Shown here one piece after another: positions 27,042 to 35,613 of a DNA stretch of 64,000 nt. The notes beneath the pieces are model-generated. The model made no database searches and had not been told where the DNA came from. It saw nothing but the letters and a program-made list of their open reading frames with translations. The first letter of the stretch is position 1; every line of letters begins with the position of its first letter. The translations under genes were made by a program, and so were the position numbers. Source of the DNA: Campylobacter gracilis (GTDB lineage: Bacteria > Campylobacterota > Campylobacteria > Campylobacterales > Campylobacteraceae); the NCBI RefSeq assembly GCF_001190745.1, contig NZ_CP012196.1, forward strand, positions 186,001 through 250,000. The letters are read 5' to 3'.

Positions 27042-28581
27042 TATTTCCTCCTTGCATTGGATTTATATCGGGCGGTATCTGCGGCGGCAAAATCATCTGC
27101 TCTAGCCCGCTGCGCTCGCCGATAAACTCGCTTGCGTTTTTGATACCGTATAGCGGCAGAAGCTCCAAAAGAAGCTTTTTGCTCGCCTCTTTCATCGCGG
27201 CTGCTCCCGCCTGATCGCCTATCTGCAAACACATTCCAAACTGCGCGCCGATCATTTTCGCCGCATCCATCAAGGATTGCTTTTGCACCTCCTTATTTAG
27301 CGCTCCGATGCCGGTGTTTAAATTCACTTTAAAACTCGGCACTTCGCCGCGCCCAAAGCCTGCGAAAAATATCGGGTCGGCATATTTCCACACCAAAAAC
27401 GCAAGCCGTTCAAATATCGGCTCAAAAAAGGTCTCGTTGAATGTGCGGATATAGCCTTGAAGCCTTACGCTGCCCTCGTTCGCCATTATGCTTGCCATCG
27501 TGGCGGTCTCTTTTCGCACGGTCGTCGCGCCGTTTTGTTGTGGAGAGACGCCGCTAACTTCGCTCATTTCGTTTTCGATGACCTGAAGCGCCGCCATCGC
27601 TCCGCCTATGTCGCCCGCGGGCAGAACCTGCACGGCGCTCGGCTGATCTGCGTATATCGGCGTGCCTACGCTCTCAAGCTCGCCCCGTTCCACCATCGAA
27701 GCCTTGCCCAATATGATTTTCGGCGCGACCTGCTGGCGAATGACGTCGGTGATCGAGTTTCTATTCACGTTGAGCTCGTTTTGTAGCGGCAGCATAGACA
27801 TCAGCGCAGGCTCGCCGTAGGCGCTGACGTAAATCTCCTCATCCGTGCATCTGATCTGCGGCAGCATATAGCCCACTATGAAAGGCTGTCCGTCTCGCAG
27901 CTCTATTAGATCGCGCAAAAGCTCGTTTTCATAAAGGCTAGAAACATACCATTTGCCTCCGCGCAACTCGTAAATTTCATAAATTTCAAATCTCTCATAC
28001 GGCTTTTTGTCTGCGAAAGCCTCTTTGTTCTCTATCCTGAAAATGCCCCTTTTGCCGTAGCTCAAAATATCCTCGCTGCTAAGATATATCCTATGTACCA
28101 GATAGGATATGTCGTTTAGCCCGCGCGCGCCCGGGTCGAAATATAGATCTTGCAGGCTCACTTCGTCTATCATTGCGCGGTCTTTGCTCCAATACACCTT
28201 TACCGCGCAGCTTGCCGAAAACGGCGCGCGCAAGAATATCGGCGCAAAGGTTTTGTATAGATTTATGCTCTCCGCGTAATGATCTATCGCGGCCTGCCAT
28301 TTATCAATCACGTCGTCCGAGGAGTTGATATAGGGCTCAAGCTTTGCGAATTTATCGTTATTGAAGTAGGTTTCGGTTAGCCCGTCGTAAATTCTTTTTG
28401 CCTTTGAATTGAGCTTCGGGATATAGTTTTTGCTTTTGTTGCGCTTTTGCAGGCTCTCCATTAGCTCGGGGCGCAAGATCAGCAAATACGCCTCCTCCAA
28501 ATCCTTAAAACCTTGCTTGTAGTGTTCGTAGCCGTCCATCGCCGCAGTTTTGAGCTCCTGCAGGTATGCCGTCCTATCCAT
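27031..28581 (-). CDS. podovirus-type portal (head-to-tail connector)
   Basis: The portal forms the dodecameric ring through which DNA is packaged and ejected. The 516-residue product has the connector pattern. An N-terminal helical segment comes first, then LQDLYFDPGARGLNDISYLVHR and ELNVNRNSITDVIRQQVAPKI, with MSEVSGVSPQQNGA in the middle and a Met/Pro-rich C-terminus. It follows terminase and precedes the scaffold, and the start has AAAAGGATC. The length fits short-tailed phage connectors. Confidence 0.85.
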   Translation of the reverse strand: MDRTAYLQELKTAAMDGYEHYKQGFKDLEEAYLLILRPELMESLQKRNKSKNYIPKLNSKAKRIYDGLTETYFNNDKFAKLEPYINSSDDVIDKWQAAIDHYAESINLYKTFAPIFLRAPFSASCAVKVYWSKDRAMIDEVSLQDLYFDPGARGLNDISYLVHRIYLSSEDILSYGKRGIFRIENKEAFADKKPYERFEIYEIYELRGGKWYVSSLYENELLRDLIELRDGQPFIVGYMLPQIRCTDEEIYVSAYGEPALMSMLPLQNELNVNRNSITDVIRQQVAPKIILGKASMVERGELESVGTPIYADQPSAVQVLPAGDIGGAMAALQVIENEMSEVSGVSPQQNGATTVRKETATMASIMANEGSVRLQGYIRTFNETFFEPIFERLAFLVWKYADPIFFAGFGRGEVPSFKVNLNTGIGALNKEVQKQSLMDAAKMIGAQFGMCLQIGDQAGAAAMKEASKKLLLELLPLYGIKNASEFIGERSGLEQMILPPQIPPDINPMQGGNNAF

Positions 28582-28885
28582 TGATGATCCTTTTCATTTT
28601 GTAGTATGTGCTTTTTGAAACCCCCGTGAGTTCGCGCACCCTCTTAAATTTCGCTCCGTCTCTCACAAGCTCCGCGGCGAGCCTGATTTTGTGAATTTTT
28701 GTCGGCATCTGCTTCATTCCGCTAGCCAGATCGCAGATCATCACGAATATGCCTAGCCTCAAAGCTCTATCGTCCAGCCTCGCCAAATTCCGCACGAGAG
28801 TGGGCGAAATTTTTTCAAAAATATAGTCTGTTTTGAGTGCATTTTCTACCCATAGTTCGCACTTTTCACCACGCGTAGTCGTCAT
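28574..28885 (-). CDS. small HTH protein between terminase and portal
   Basis: The 103-residue product (start at 28885 after GAAAGGAG, overlapping the terminase end by 20 bases) ends in a resolvase-like HTH (FKRVRELTGVSKSTYYKMKR). It could bind DNA in packaging or be a late regulator. No family name is given. A longer frame from 28927 would lie wholly within terminase. Confidence 0.6.
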   Translation of the reverse strand: MTTTRGEKCELWVENALKTDYIFEKISPTLVRNLARLDDRALRLGIFVMICDLASGMKQMPTKIHKIRLAAELVRDGAKFKRVRELTGVSKSTYYKMKRIING

Positions 28886-30161
28886 ATCTTTGCTCCTTTC
28901 TTTGCGGTAGTATCGGGCAGAGATCAAAAAAGCTCATCGCCAGCGCATCGGCGCGGTCAGGGCTTCTGCCATACTCTTTTTTGATGCCTTCTTTGGGCAT
29001 CAGCAAATACCGCTCCTTTTTGTCAAAGTAGAAAGCTATCGTTTGAAGCTGCCTTTTGAGCTCCTCATCGGGCGCGATCGCAAGAAGCGGGAGCTTTTCG
29101 CGCAGATTGAAATACATCTCGGCGCGTTTGTTTGCATATTTGCGCTCGTCGCTTGCCTTGAAACTTCCCTTTGCCTCGCGAACGATGCCGCGCAGCCCTA
29201 GATCGCACAGCGTATCAAACACCCCCGCGCCCACTCCGATAGTATCTATGTATATCGCGTGAGGCTTGAGATCAGTTCTCTCATACTCGCCGTAAATTTC
29301 GCGCGCCAGCTCGCTCGTGCTAGCTATACGGTAGGGCTTCAGAGGCTCTACGCTATCTCCCTGCCTTTTGCAAAGCACGCTTTCGTCGTCTCCCTCGCGC
29401 GCCACGTCCAAAGCCCAGATCACGGGCGCGCCCGCATCGAAATATCTTTGCTTGCGAAACGCAGCCTCGATAGCAGCCAAAGAAAACACGGAGTTTGAGG
29501 TAGTATCCAAAAACTCGCCGAAAATCTCCTGCCTCGCTACGTCGCTATCCGCTCCTCCCAGCTCTGCGACCAGCCTATCAATCTCCTCTTTTTGCAAAAG
29601 CGGGTTGTCGTAGCTGGAAAACTGAAAATTTCTCCAGCCTTTTTCGTTTCTCATTCCGCGCTGCGCCAGATCAAAAAACTTATTTTTCCCTTTCGGCACA
29701 CCGCCTATGAATGCGCGAGAGTTCGGATTATCTAGCAGCATAGGAGAGATCGCATTATCCCACAAATAGGGGTCTTTAAGGATGATGCCCGCCTCATTGA
29801 GGATGACCGTGTCATATCCGAAACCCTCGATATTTTCGGGGCGCTCCGCGGAGCGAAAATCAAGATAGCCCCCACAGATTTTGAGTTGCTTGTCTTGCGC
29901 GTTCCAGTTCCACAGCTCTTTTGGCAACTGCCGCAGCTCGGGGAGGAAATACCGCTCGAAATATCTTTTCAAATTTGCCGCTATCGTGTCTACCCAGAGT
30001 ATCTTTTGCCCCTCAAGCAGCCACTCGATGCAGGCATTCGCCGTGCCTTTGGTGAAGCCGAAGCGTCTGCCTTTTTCAATGGTACAAAAGCGCGCGTCAT
30101 TTTGGAAAAACACAGCCTTTTGCTGCGGCGTATAGCGCAAGTCGAGAGCTAGCTCACTCAT
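28866..30161 (-). CDS. terL: terminase large subunit
   Basis: TerL is the ATPase-nuclease motor that packages and cuts phage DNA. In the 431-residue product an atypical Walker A sits near residue 30 (EKGRRFGFTKGTA), with Walker B and the catalytic Glu in YDTVILNEAG near 118. The RNase H-like nuclease starts at WALDVAREGDDESV near 245. The product is compact but complete. It overlaps the small-subunit gene by eight bases. Confidence 0.9.
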   Translation of the reverse strand: MSELALDLRYTPQQKAVFFQNDARFCTIEKGRRFGFTKGTANACIEWLLEGQKILWVDTIAANLKRYFERYFLPELRQLPKELWNWNAQDKQLKICGGYLDFRSAERPENIEGFGYDTVILNEAGIILKDPYLWDNAISPMLLDNPNSRAFIGGVPKGKNKFFDLAQRGMRNEKGWRNFQFSSYDNPLLQKEEIDRLVAELGGADSDVARQEIFGEFLDTTSNSVFSLAAIEAAFRKQRYFDAGAPVIWALDVAREGDDESVLCKRQGDSVEPLKPYRIASTSELAREIYGEYERTDLKPHAIYIDTIGVGAGVFDTLCDLGLRGIVREAKGSFKASDERKYANKRAEMYFNLREKLPLLAIAPDEELKRQLQTIAFYFDKKERYLLMPKEGIKKEYGRSPDRADALAMSFFDLCPILPQRKEQRYDDYAW

Positions 30162-30621
30162 CGCTCGCCCCTATCTCTCGCCTGGTGATCTGAATTTTCG
30201 TCTGCTGCGCGTTTGTGTTTTGAATGATCGTTTCTGGCATACGTCCTAGCACGGTCTCTTTGTTCTTTGCCGTGATGCGGGCGTGCGCCTCTATGTCGCA
30301 TAGTCTCTCTGCGGACTCCAGTGCAGCATTTGCCAACTTTTGATTTCGCAATGCCGAGTTTTGAAAATATATGAGGTGTTTTGTGGCTTCGTCTACCGCA
30401 GAGTGAAAGGCTTTCACTTCTTTTTCACTGCGGTCTGCAAGCTCCGTATTTATCGCGACTTGAGCTTTCACAAGCGGCGCGAGATCCCTTTCTACGCCGT
30501 TGCAAATTTTAAAAACCGCGCCTATGCTGACTTCATACTTCAGCGCCAGGGAGTTTTTGCTCGCCCCCGCCTTGTAGTCTGCGATGATTTTTTCTCTTTT
30601 TTCGTCCGTGATCCTTGCCAT
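30154..30621 (-). CDS. terminase small subunit-like HTH protein
   Basis: The 155-residue product has an N-terminal HTH (REKIIADYKAGASKNSLALKYEVSIGAVFKICNG) and a long helical middle. It is encoded immediately before terL with an eight-base overlap. Small subunits recognise the pac/cos site and load TerL. The start has AAGGTG. Identification rests on the HTH plus context. Confidence 0.75.
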   Translation of the reverse strand: MARITDEKREKIIADYKAGASKNSLALKYEVSIGAVFKICNGVERDLAPLVKAQVAINTELADRSEKEVKAFHSAVDEATKHLIYFQNSALRNQKLANAALESAERLCDIEAHARITAKNKETVLGRMPETIIQNTNAQQTKIQITRREIGASDE

Positions 30622-30708
30622 ATTTCACCTTTTTTTGTGAAATGTTAGCACGGGTTTGAAAAAAGACTTCGGCTTGTGAAAATTTTTAAAGAATGTTGTT
30701 GAGGGGAA

Positions 30709-30921
30709 TTATTTTTTAAATTTCTCGATGAGCGCCAAAAGCTCGTCTAGCGCCCTAGCTTTCTCGTAGTTTTTCATCCAACTATCTATCCAATCAGGAA
30801 CGGGGCGTTTTTCATCATTGAAGCTTCGCACGGACGCAGGATGAAGCCCCACCATCTCCGCAAAATCAGCAACGGATAAATTGAGATCTTTTAGTTTTGT
30901 CACGAATTCTTGTTTTGTCAT
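30709..30921 (-). CDS. small HTH regulator of the 31-kb switch
   Basis: The 70-residue product (start at 30921 after AGGAATAG) is one HTH domain with extra C-terminal helix: FVTKLKDLNLSVADFAEMVGLHPASVRSF, then RPVPDWIDSWMKNY. It diverges from a promoter carrying three copies of a 15-base palindrome-like site, the closest starting 39 bases from its start codon. It most likely represses that promoter and itself. It is a different family from the CI and Cro-like proteins of the same prophage. Confidence 0.75.
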   Translation of the reverse strand: MTKQEFVTKLKDLNLSVADFAEMVGLHPASVRSFNDEKRPVPDWIDSWMKNYEKARALDELLALIEKFKK

Positions 30922-30959
30922 ATCTATTCCTATCCAAATTTCCATAATTATAGCAAAAT

Positions 30960-31068
30960 AAAACAAAATATTTTATTTTCTCATAAAAATAATGCAAAAA
31001 GTTTTAAAAACTCTTGACATTTGAAACAAAATGTATTATAATACGCTCAATTTAAAACAAAATGTTTT
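30960..31068. promoter_or_regulatory. three phased operator-like sites
   Basis: Three 15-base sites fit AAAACA-AAA-TGTTTT: 30960-30974 (AAAACAAAATATTTT), 31023-31037 (GAAACAAAATGTATT) and 31054-31068 (AAAACAAAATGTTTT, a perfect 6-3-6 palindrome). Their centres are 63 and 31 bases apart, close to six and three helical turns, so bound proteins would face the same side. The middle site fills the promoter spacer. Confidence 0.65.
31014..31042 (+). promoter_or_regulatory. consensus sigma-70 promoter
   Basis: TTGACA (31014-31019) and TATAAT (31037-31042) are both perfect hexamers, separated by the ideal 17 bases. It reads into the 97-residue gene and the second recombinase. Such a perfect -35 is rare in Campylobacter. 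Overlap with an operator-like site implies that it is normally kept repressed. Confidence 0.8.
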
Positions 31069-31083
31069 ACAAAGGAGTAAGAG

Positions 31084-31377
31084 ATGAAAAATCTATTTTG
31101 GGAACAGGGCGTTAAGGCCGTAAGACTTTTGAACGGTGAAGAGTTTAGTTTGGGTCATAATCCGGCTGGAATAATCGTTTATGATGAAGATGGCGAAATC
31201 GTAGGACTGCAGAGTTACGATAACGCAATATTTTATCCTGCCAATATTATTAAAGATGTTTTGGTGGCCGAGGGGCAAGCATGGTTGAGCTTTGATGAGT
31301 TTCAGCTTGATTGCTGCTTCGACTTCTACAATGAATTCGGCGGCTGGGATAATACTACATACACAAAAGAAATTTGA
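31084..31377 (+). CDS. unknown protein of the 31-kb switch module
   Basis: The 97-residue acidic product has many aromatic residues (FDEFQLDCCFDFYNEFGGWDN) and no recognised motif. Its ribosome site AAAGGAG is near perfect and it directly follows the regulated promoter. It could be an accessory of the recombinase that follows, or an antirepressor, but no evidence separates these. Confidence 0.65.
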   Translation: MKNLFWEQGVKAVRLLNGEEFSLGHNPAGIIVYDEDGEIVGLQSYDNAIFYPANIIKDVLVAEGQAWLSFDEFQLDCCFDFYNEFGGWDNTTYTKEI

Positions 31378-31427
31378 GAGCATAGGTCTTGGGAAAAATG
31401 GAAAGCACAAGTATCAAGAGGCGTGAT

Positions 31428-32300
31428 ATGACCCTCGCCTCTATCGCCCGAGACTATCTCGAAGCTCTCGGGCAGATAAATTTTGAGCAGAGTCGTGCTC
31501 AAAAATTCGCGTTTTCTCATACGAAATATCTGCCAAAAGATGCTGCCTGCATCAAGAAGGTAGACATTCAAAGGTGGCTAGCAGGACTTGAGGAAGGTCT
31601 AGCCCCGAGCACTATCAAACGCGTCGTGCTGTGCTGGCGCCGCGCCTGCGAGCAAGCAGTGGAAGCCGGAAAGCTTGCGAAAAATCCATTTTTGCGCGCG
31701 AAATACCCGAAGATCCCGCGCAGCAAAACAGATCCATTCTCGGTGGAAGAGGTAGATCTGATGCTTTCAAAGGCTAGCGGGCGGCTTGAGAGTTTTCTTG
31801 CTTTTGCGTTCTACACGGGCGCGCGATGCTGCGAAATTTTGGCTCTGTGCTGGGATGACATAGATACGGAAGCTATGAGCATATCGATCAGCAAGAGCCT
31901 CACGGACGGGCTTGTCAAACCTCGCACCAAAACAGGAGAGGATAGGATCGTGCCGATATTTGCGCCGCTTTTGCCATACATCGCCCAGCTTGAAAAGCAT
32001 AGAGATAGCGAGTGGGTATTTTCGCGAAAGCAAGATCATCTTTTCGGTTCTACGGCGCTTTTTGGAAACGGCAGGTGGCGTAAATTTCTAGCTGAATGCG
32101 GTATCCCATACCGAAGTGCTAGACATACCCGCCATACATTCGCGACCCACATGGTAGAGCGCGCGGTAAAGGGCGAAATCCCTTTGAAGTGGGTATCTCA
32201 AATACTAGGTCATGCGAGCCTAGACATGACAATCAAGGTGTATGCGCGATTTCTACAAAACGAGCATATGAAAATCGACCGCTCAATCGCGCTTTATTGA
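31428..32300 (+). CDS. second phage tyrosine recombinase
   Basis: The protein has a SAM-like N-terminal domain and a full catalytic domain. Counting from an in-frame TTG at 31389, the residues are R146, K181, R248, H275 and nucleophile Y285. The HxxR box reads RHTR, with Arg245 in place of the usual His. I start at ATG 31428, which has AGAGG six bases upstream, and 31398 is possible. It has no arm-binding domain like that of the tRNA-side integrase. It may invert or resolve DNA, or belong to a nested element. Confidence 0.85.
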   Translation: MTLASIARDYLEALGQINFEQSRAQKFAFSHTKYLPKDAACIKKVDIQRWLAGLEEGLAPSTIKRVVLCWRRACEQAVEAGKLAKNPFLRAKYPKIPRSKTDPFSVEEVDLMLSKASGRLESFLAFAFYTGARCCEILALCWDDIDTEAMSISISKSLTDGLVKPRTKTGEDRIVPIFAPLLPYIAQLEKHRDSEWVFSRKQDHLFGSTALFGNGRWRKFLAECGIPYRSARHTRHTFATHMVERAVKGEIPLKWVSQILGHASLDMTIKVYARFLQNEHMKIDRSIALY

Positions 32301-32579
32301 TTTTTTGTATCGTTTTTCACAGGCTTTGCGCCTATCCTCTCTCATTCTATGGTCCAAAATCCATTGCAAAGCTTCTTTTGGCGTGTTTAAGATTTTGCCG
32401 AGCTCTTTTTCAAATTTTGCAGTTCTACAAGTCCGCAAAGAGTTTATCACGGTTTCGTCCGTGAGCTTTGAGCCGAAAACCTCACGCAGCAGAAACGAAA
32501 TCTCGGTCAAATAGTAGTCGTCCGGTCTGCTTTCCCAGCCTTTTGCTACATGATCTAGCACTGAAAAATATAGCTCCAT
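32283..32579 (-). CDS. small phage protein, unknown
   Basis: The 98-residue product starts at ATG 32579, which overlaps the upstream stop (TGATG). It is helical and basic at its C-terminus (HRMREDRRKACEKRYKKS). The 3' end overlaps the end of the convergent recombinase gene by 18 bases. No family is recognised. Confidence 0.6.
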   Translation of the reverse strand: MELYFSVLDHVAKGWESRPDDYYLTEISFLLREVFGSKLTDETVINSLRTCRTAKFEKELGKILNTPKEALQWILDHRMREDRRKACEKRYKKSIKRD

Positions 32580-32929
32580 CAGCTCTCCACAAATTCCCCG
32601 TCTATCTCGCCGCAAGAGATCAGCCTTTTTAGCATCTTAGCCTTGATTTTGTATTCGGGTGTGCGGTAGCCTTTGACGTCCTCGATGATGAGCCCGTCCG
32701 CTTCATAGACGAAATCCGCCACATACTCTATCGCCCTGATGGTTTTGCCGCGGTATCGGAATTTATCTTGCAGGGTAAATTTTACCTGCCGCCTAAGGTT
32801 TTTGATCTTGCCTGCTCTTTGTAACAGCTCTAGCTCCGCCGCCCGTTTTGCTTCTTTGGCGCTATCGTATATCGCGCCCCCGTAGGCGGTCTTTTTAGCC
32901 TTGTATTTGGAAACTCGCCCAATTCTCAT
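32579..32929 (-). CDS. DUF1064 family, nuclease-like phage protein
   Basis: The 116-residue product shows the DUF1064 pattern: SKYKAKKTAYGGAIYDSAKEAKRAAELELLQRAGKI, then EYVADFVYEADGLIIEDVKGYRTPEYKIKAKML. The acidic and lysine residues in D-x-E-D-V-K fit a PD-(D/E)XK type nuclease, and related proteins are encoded beside phage replication genes. A role in resolving phage DNA junctions is possible. Confidence 0.8.
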   Translation of the reverse strand: MRIGRVSKYKAKKTAYGGAIYDSAKEAKRAAELELLQRAGKIKNLRRQVKFTLQDKFRYRGKTIRAIEYVADFVYEADGLIIEDVKGYRTPEYKIKAKMLKRLISCGEIDGEFVES

Positions 32930-33158
32930 CGGCTAACCTCTCGTATTTCTTTATGCTCTCGTGTTTGTGCGCGTGGCACCATTGATGGCAGGCTCTACAT
33001 ACTGCGATGATCTTTTTGTCGTCTTTGTCTGCGCCGTAGCGTCCAAATTTCACGTGATGAGCTTCGACGCTCGGAGCTTGGGCGCAAATTTGACACATAG
33101 GGTGTTCGTAGGCTAGAAAGTTTTTGAATTTTTCAAACTTCGCTTTGGATAGTCTCAT
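32895..33158 (-). CDS. HNH-like zinc protein
   Basis: The 87-residue product (start MRLSKAKFEKF at 33158, overlapping the upstream stop) has CQIC, EAHHVKFGRYG and CRACHQWCHAH, the arrangement of a Cys-coordinated HNH/DUF968-like nuclease. It overlaps the DUF1064 gene start by 35 bases. Small HNH proteins beside replication genes may act in recombination or packaging. Confidence 0.75.
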   Translation of the reverse strand: MRLSKAKFEKFKNFLAYEHPMCQICAQAPSVEAHHVKFGRYGADKDDKKIIAVCRACHQWCHAHKHESIKKYERLADENWASFQIQG

Positions 33159-33460
33159 CAATACCCTATCTCCACGTATTCGCCCTCGCCAGCAGAAACG
33201 GCGGCTTCTACCCGCAGGCAAAAGTAAAAATAATCCGAGTTTGAGCTTAGTCCCGCACCTTCGCAAAACTCTATCGCGTCCTGCTCGTTTGCAAATAGAG
33301 CCGTTAGCCAGCTAGCCTCTATCCGTCCCGCCTCTTTGAGCGCGTCAAATAAAAACCGCTCTTTGTATTTCAGCCGTCCGTTCGCGTCAAACCAATCGTC
33401 GCTATTTTCTATCTCGTCAAGCTCCAGCTTATACACCGCGTAATTCAAAATTTCGTTCAT
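33158..33460 (-). CDS. small phage protein, unknown
   Basis: The 100-residue acidic product starts at ATG 33460, overlapping the methyltransferase stop (ATGA), and ends on the first base of the next gene. It has several aromatic residues (DYFYFCLRVEAAVSAGEGEYVEIGY). No family is recognised. Confidence 0.55.
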   Translation of the reverse strand: MNEILNYAVYKLELDEIENSDDWFDANGRLKYKERFLFDALKEAGRIEASWLTALFANEQDAIEFCEGAGLSSNSDYFYFCLRVEAAVSAGEGEYVEIGY

Positions 33461-34125
33461 AATAACCCTCTTATAGTTTTTCTTAATCTTTTCTCGGCGA
33501 TTTCGCAATATTTGCTCTCTATCTCGCAGCCGATGAAGTTTCTGTTTAACTCTTTGCAAGCCGCCGCAGTCGTGCCGCTACCCATAAAAGGGTCGAATAT
33601 CAAATCCCCCTCGTTTGATGCGGTTAAAATCAGCTTTTCGATTATCTCCAGCGGTTTTTCAGTCGGATGTCCGTATTTACTCTTGCCGCAGTTGTGTGTA
33701 AAAAGCCTTGAAATGCCTTTGATTTTGACCCCTTTTTCCCTGATGTAGATTATGTTCTCAAGGTCGCTTTTAAAGGTATTGTTTGTAAATGGCGCAGCGT
33801 TGGGTTTATACCACGCGAGCTCGGCAATATTACAGTCCCTCTCATAGCCCCAATTCATTATGCGCGGCTTTTGTTTTGTAGAGCAGAATATGAAAATATT
33901 GATTTTCTTGCAGATGCGCGCGATCTGCTCTAGCGTAGCCTCCGCGTCGAAGCCCTGCGAAATTTTACTCAGCGCGCCGTTTTCATATACGGGGCGCTTA
34001 CCTAGTCCTCCGCCTTTGGTGTGAATTTCATAAGGCGGGTCGGTTACGACCAAATCCACGCAGCTATCGGGCATAGAGCGCATAAACTCCAAGCAGTCGG
34101 TATTGTAAATTTTATTAAGCTTCAT
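33457..34125 (-). CDS. orphan DNA methyltransferase, beta class
   Basis: The 222-residue enzyme has the catalytic motif DPPY at residues 29-32 near the N-terminus and the SAM-binding motif DPFMGSGTT near 178-186. This is the order of beta-class N6-adenine or N4-cytosine methyltransferases. No restriction gene lies nearby, so it probably protects or marks phage DNA. Start ATG 34125 overlaps the upstream gene by 11 bases. Confidence 0.88.
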   Translation of the reverse strand: MKLNKIYNTDCLEFMRSMPDSCVDLVVTDPPYEIHTKGGGLGKRPVYENGALSKISQGFDAEATLEQIARICKKINIFIFCSTKQKPRIMNWGYERDCNIAELAWYKPNAAPFTNNTFKSDLENIIYIREKGVKIKGISRLFTHNCGKSKYGHPTEKPLEIIEKLILTASNEGDLIFDPFMGSGTTAAACKELNRNFIGCEIESKYCEIAEKRLRKTIRGLL

Positions 34126-34726
34126 TTGACCTCACCTTCACTTTTTCCTCTAGCCTTATAAGGTTTTCGGAAGTTATCGGTTTTTTATTATTTTCTATTT
34201 TCGGCGCCTCTTTAAATCGCTCCGCCTTGTTGCGTTGGGCTATCTCGATATTTTGCGCCAAAAGCTCGCCTCTATACTCGCCGATAGCGTATTGCTCTTT
34301 TAGAAGCGCCGTTAAAAATACTACTTCGTCCGCCGCCGAAATCGCCTTTTTGGTGGTATCGCTGATAAACTCGCCGTATTCGTTCATCGATATGCTCGTG
34401 CAGGTGAACGGATACACGCCGCACGCTATGAGTTTTCGCTTGAAGTATTGCTCCAAGAAGCTTTTTAGCGTCGTAATATCCGAAAACGCGCATCCTCGCT
34501 TCAATAGCCGCATCGTAGTTTCTCGCTGGTATTCGTTTGCGGCGTTGATGATCGTTTGGATAGCGTTGTCGTATCTCGTCTTGAGGCTGAAAGCAAAATT
34601 TGCAAACTCGCCAAGGTCTTTATCCGCGATGTTTTTCAGCGCGCCCTCGGCTAGAAATTTCACCTGCATCGGCGTAGCTCTGCCCTGAAACAAAATCTCG
34701 TTTATGAATTTTTCTTTATAGCTCAT
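34115..34726 (-). CDS. phage protein, unknown
   Basis: The 203-residue product is mainly helical, with no motif I recognise (KFLAEGALKNIADKDLGEFANFAFSLKTRYDNAIQ). It is coupled by four-base overlap to the HTH replication gene upstream and overlaps the methyltransferase start. A replication accessory role is suggested by context only. Confidence 0.55.
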   Translation of the reverse strand: MSYKEKFINEILFQGRATPMQVKFLAEGALKNIADKDLGEFANFAFSLKTRYDNAIQTIINAANEYQRETTMRLLKRGCAFSDITTLKSFLEQYFKRKLIACGVYPFTCTSISMNEYGEFISDTTKKAISAADEVVFLTALLKEQYAIGEYRGELLAQNIEIAQRNKAERFKEAPKIENNKKPITSENLIRLEEKVKVRSNEA

Positions 34727-35613
34727 CTATGATCCTTCATCTCAATTTGTCGGCTGCTCCGCAGTCTTTCGTCCTCTATGGCGATTTGCGTAGCTTTATC
34801 GTAGATTACGCTCATATCGCGGCTTAGGAAGTTGTTTTTTAGGATTGGATTATCGCTTGCAAACATCGGCACATCGGCATATTCGTCCTCTTGCCCGTCT
34901 GAATTGACCTTGCGCCGCAGAAACTGGCTTTCGTTCTTAGCCCAGTTCCTAACTGCAGCTTTCCAGTCTTTCATCGGAGCACGCCCTACTACCCAGCCTT
35001 TGGCCTCGTAGAAGTCAAAAAATGCCTCCGCGTCGATATTTTTGCCCGCTTCCTTGCAATACGCCCTTATCTGCTCGATCGTAGGTTTTTGAAATTTAGG
35101 AGAACGAGGCGCTTCGTTCCGTTCGTGTGCGGCGCTTGCGCTAACACATAAGGCTTGTAATTCATAAGGCTTGTAATTTTCTTGGCTTGTATTATTCATT
35201 CGCGCGCGACCTATATATGCGTCGGAGGAATTTTTTACGTCCGCAACGGAATTTTTTCCGTTCGCGTCTTTGTTTTTTCCATCGGCGGCTTTATTTTCGC
35301 CGTTTGCGCTCTGAAATTCGGCAATCCTTTCAAAAACTATGACGCGAATTTTTCTGTTTATGATAGCCGCGCCGAATTTTTCCTCCTCGGTTTCTATGTA
35401 GCCGTATTTTTTGAGCTTGGTTATGCCCGCGGAAATCGTATCTTTTGACTTGTTAAGCTTTTCGGCGAGGTATTGATTGCTCGCGTAACAATAGCCCTCT
35501 TTCGCGGATAGAGACGTGATGAGGAGCAATAGCCTCAGCTCGCTTTGGATCCGCTCGTCAAAAAGCCATTGATTGAAGCAGATAGCATATCCGCCGCTTA
35601 AATTTTCGCTCAT
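34723..35613 (-). CDS. HTH replication-initiator-like protein
   Basis: The 296-residue product has an N-terminal winged HTH (YASNQYLAEKLNKSKDTISAGITKLKKYGYIETEEEKFG). Then come an Asn/Lys/Asp-rich linker (about residues 120-150) and a C-terminal helical domain with the DUF-type pattern AYCKEAGKNIDAEAFFDFYEAKGWVVGRAPMKDWKAAVRNW. This architecture is common in phage replication proteins. No helicase or loader gene is seen in the window, so this may recruit host DnaB. Confidence 0.75.
   Translation of the reverse strand: MSENLSGGYAICFNQWLFDERIQSELRLLLLITSLSAKEGYCYASNQYLAEKLNKSKDTISAGITKLKKYGYIETEEEKFGAAIINRKIRVIVFERIAEFQSANGENKAADGKNKDANGKNSVADVKNSSDAYIGRARMNNTSQENYKPYELQALCVSASAAHERNEAPRSPKFQKPTIEQIRAYCKEAGKNIDAEAFFDFYEAKGWVVGRAPMKDWKAAVRNWAKNESQFLRRKVNSDGQEDEYADVPMFASDNPILKNNFLSRDMSVIYDKATQIAIEDERLRSSRQIEMKDHR

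Noticed and set aside
31428-32300. This recombinase as the integrase for tRNA-Ser
   Set aside because: It lies 18 kb from the att core, whereas the P4-type integrase and Xis-like gene are adjacent to it.
33457-34125. Restriction-modification system
   Set aside because: The methyltransferase neighbours are a small HNH-like gene and DUF1064. No recognisable restriction endonuclease with matching context is seen, so I treat it as an orphan enzyme.
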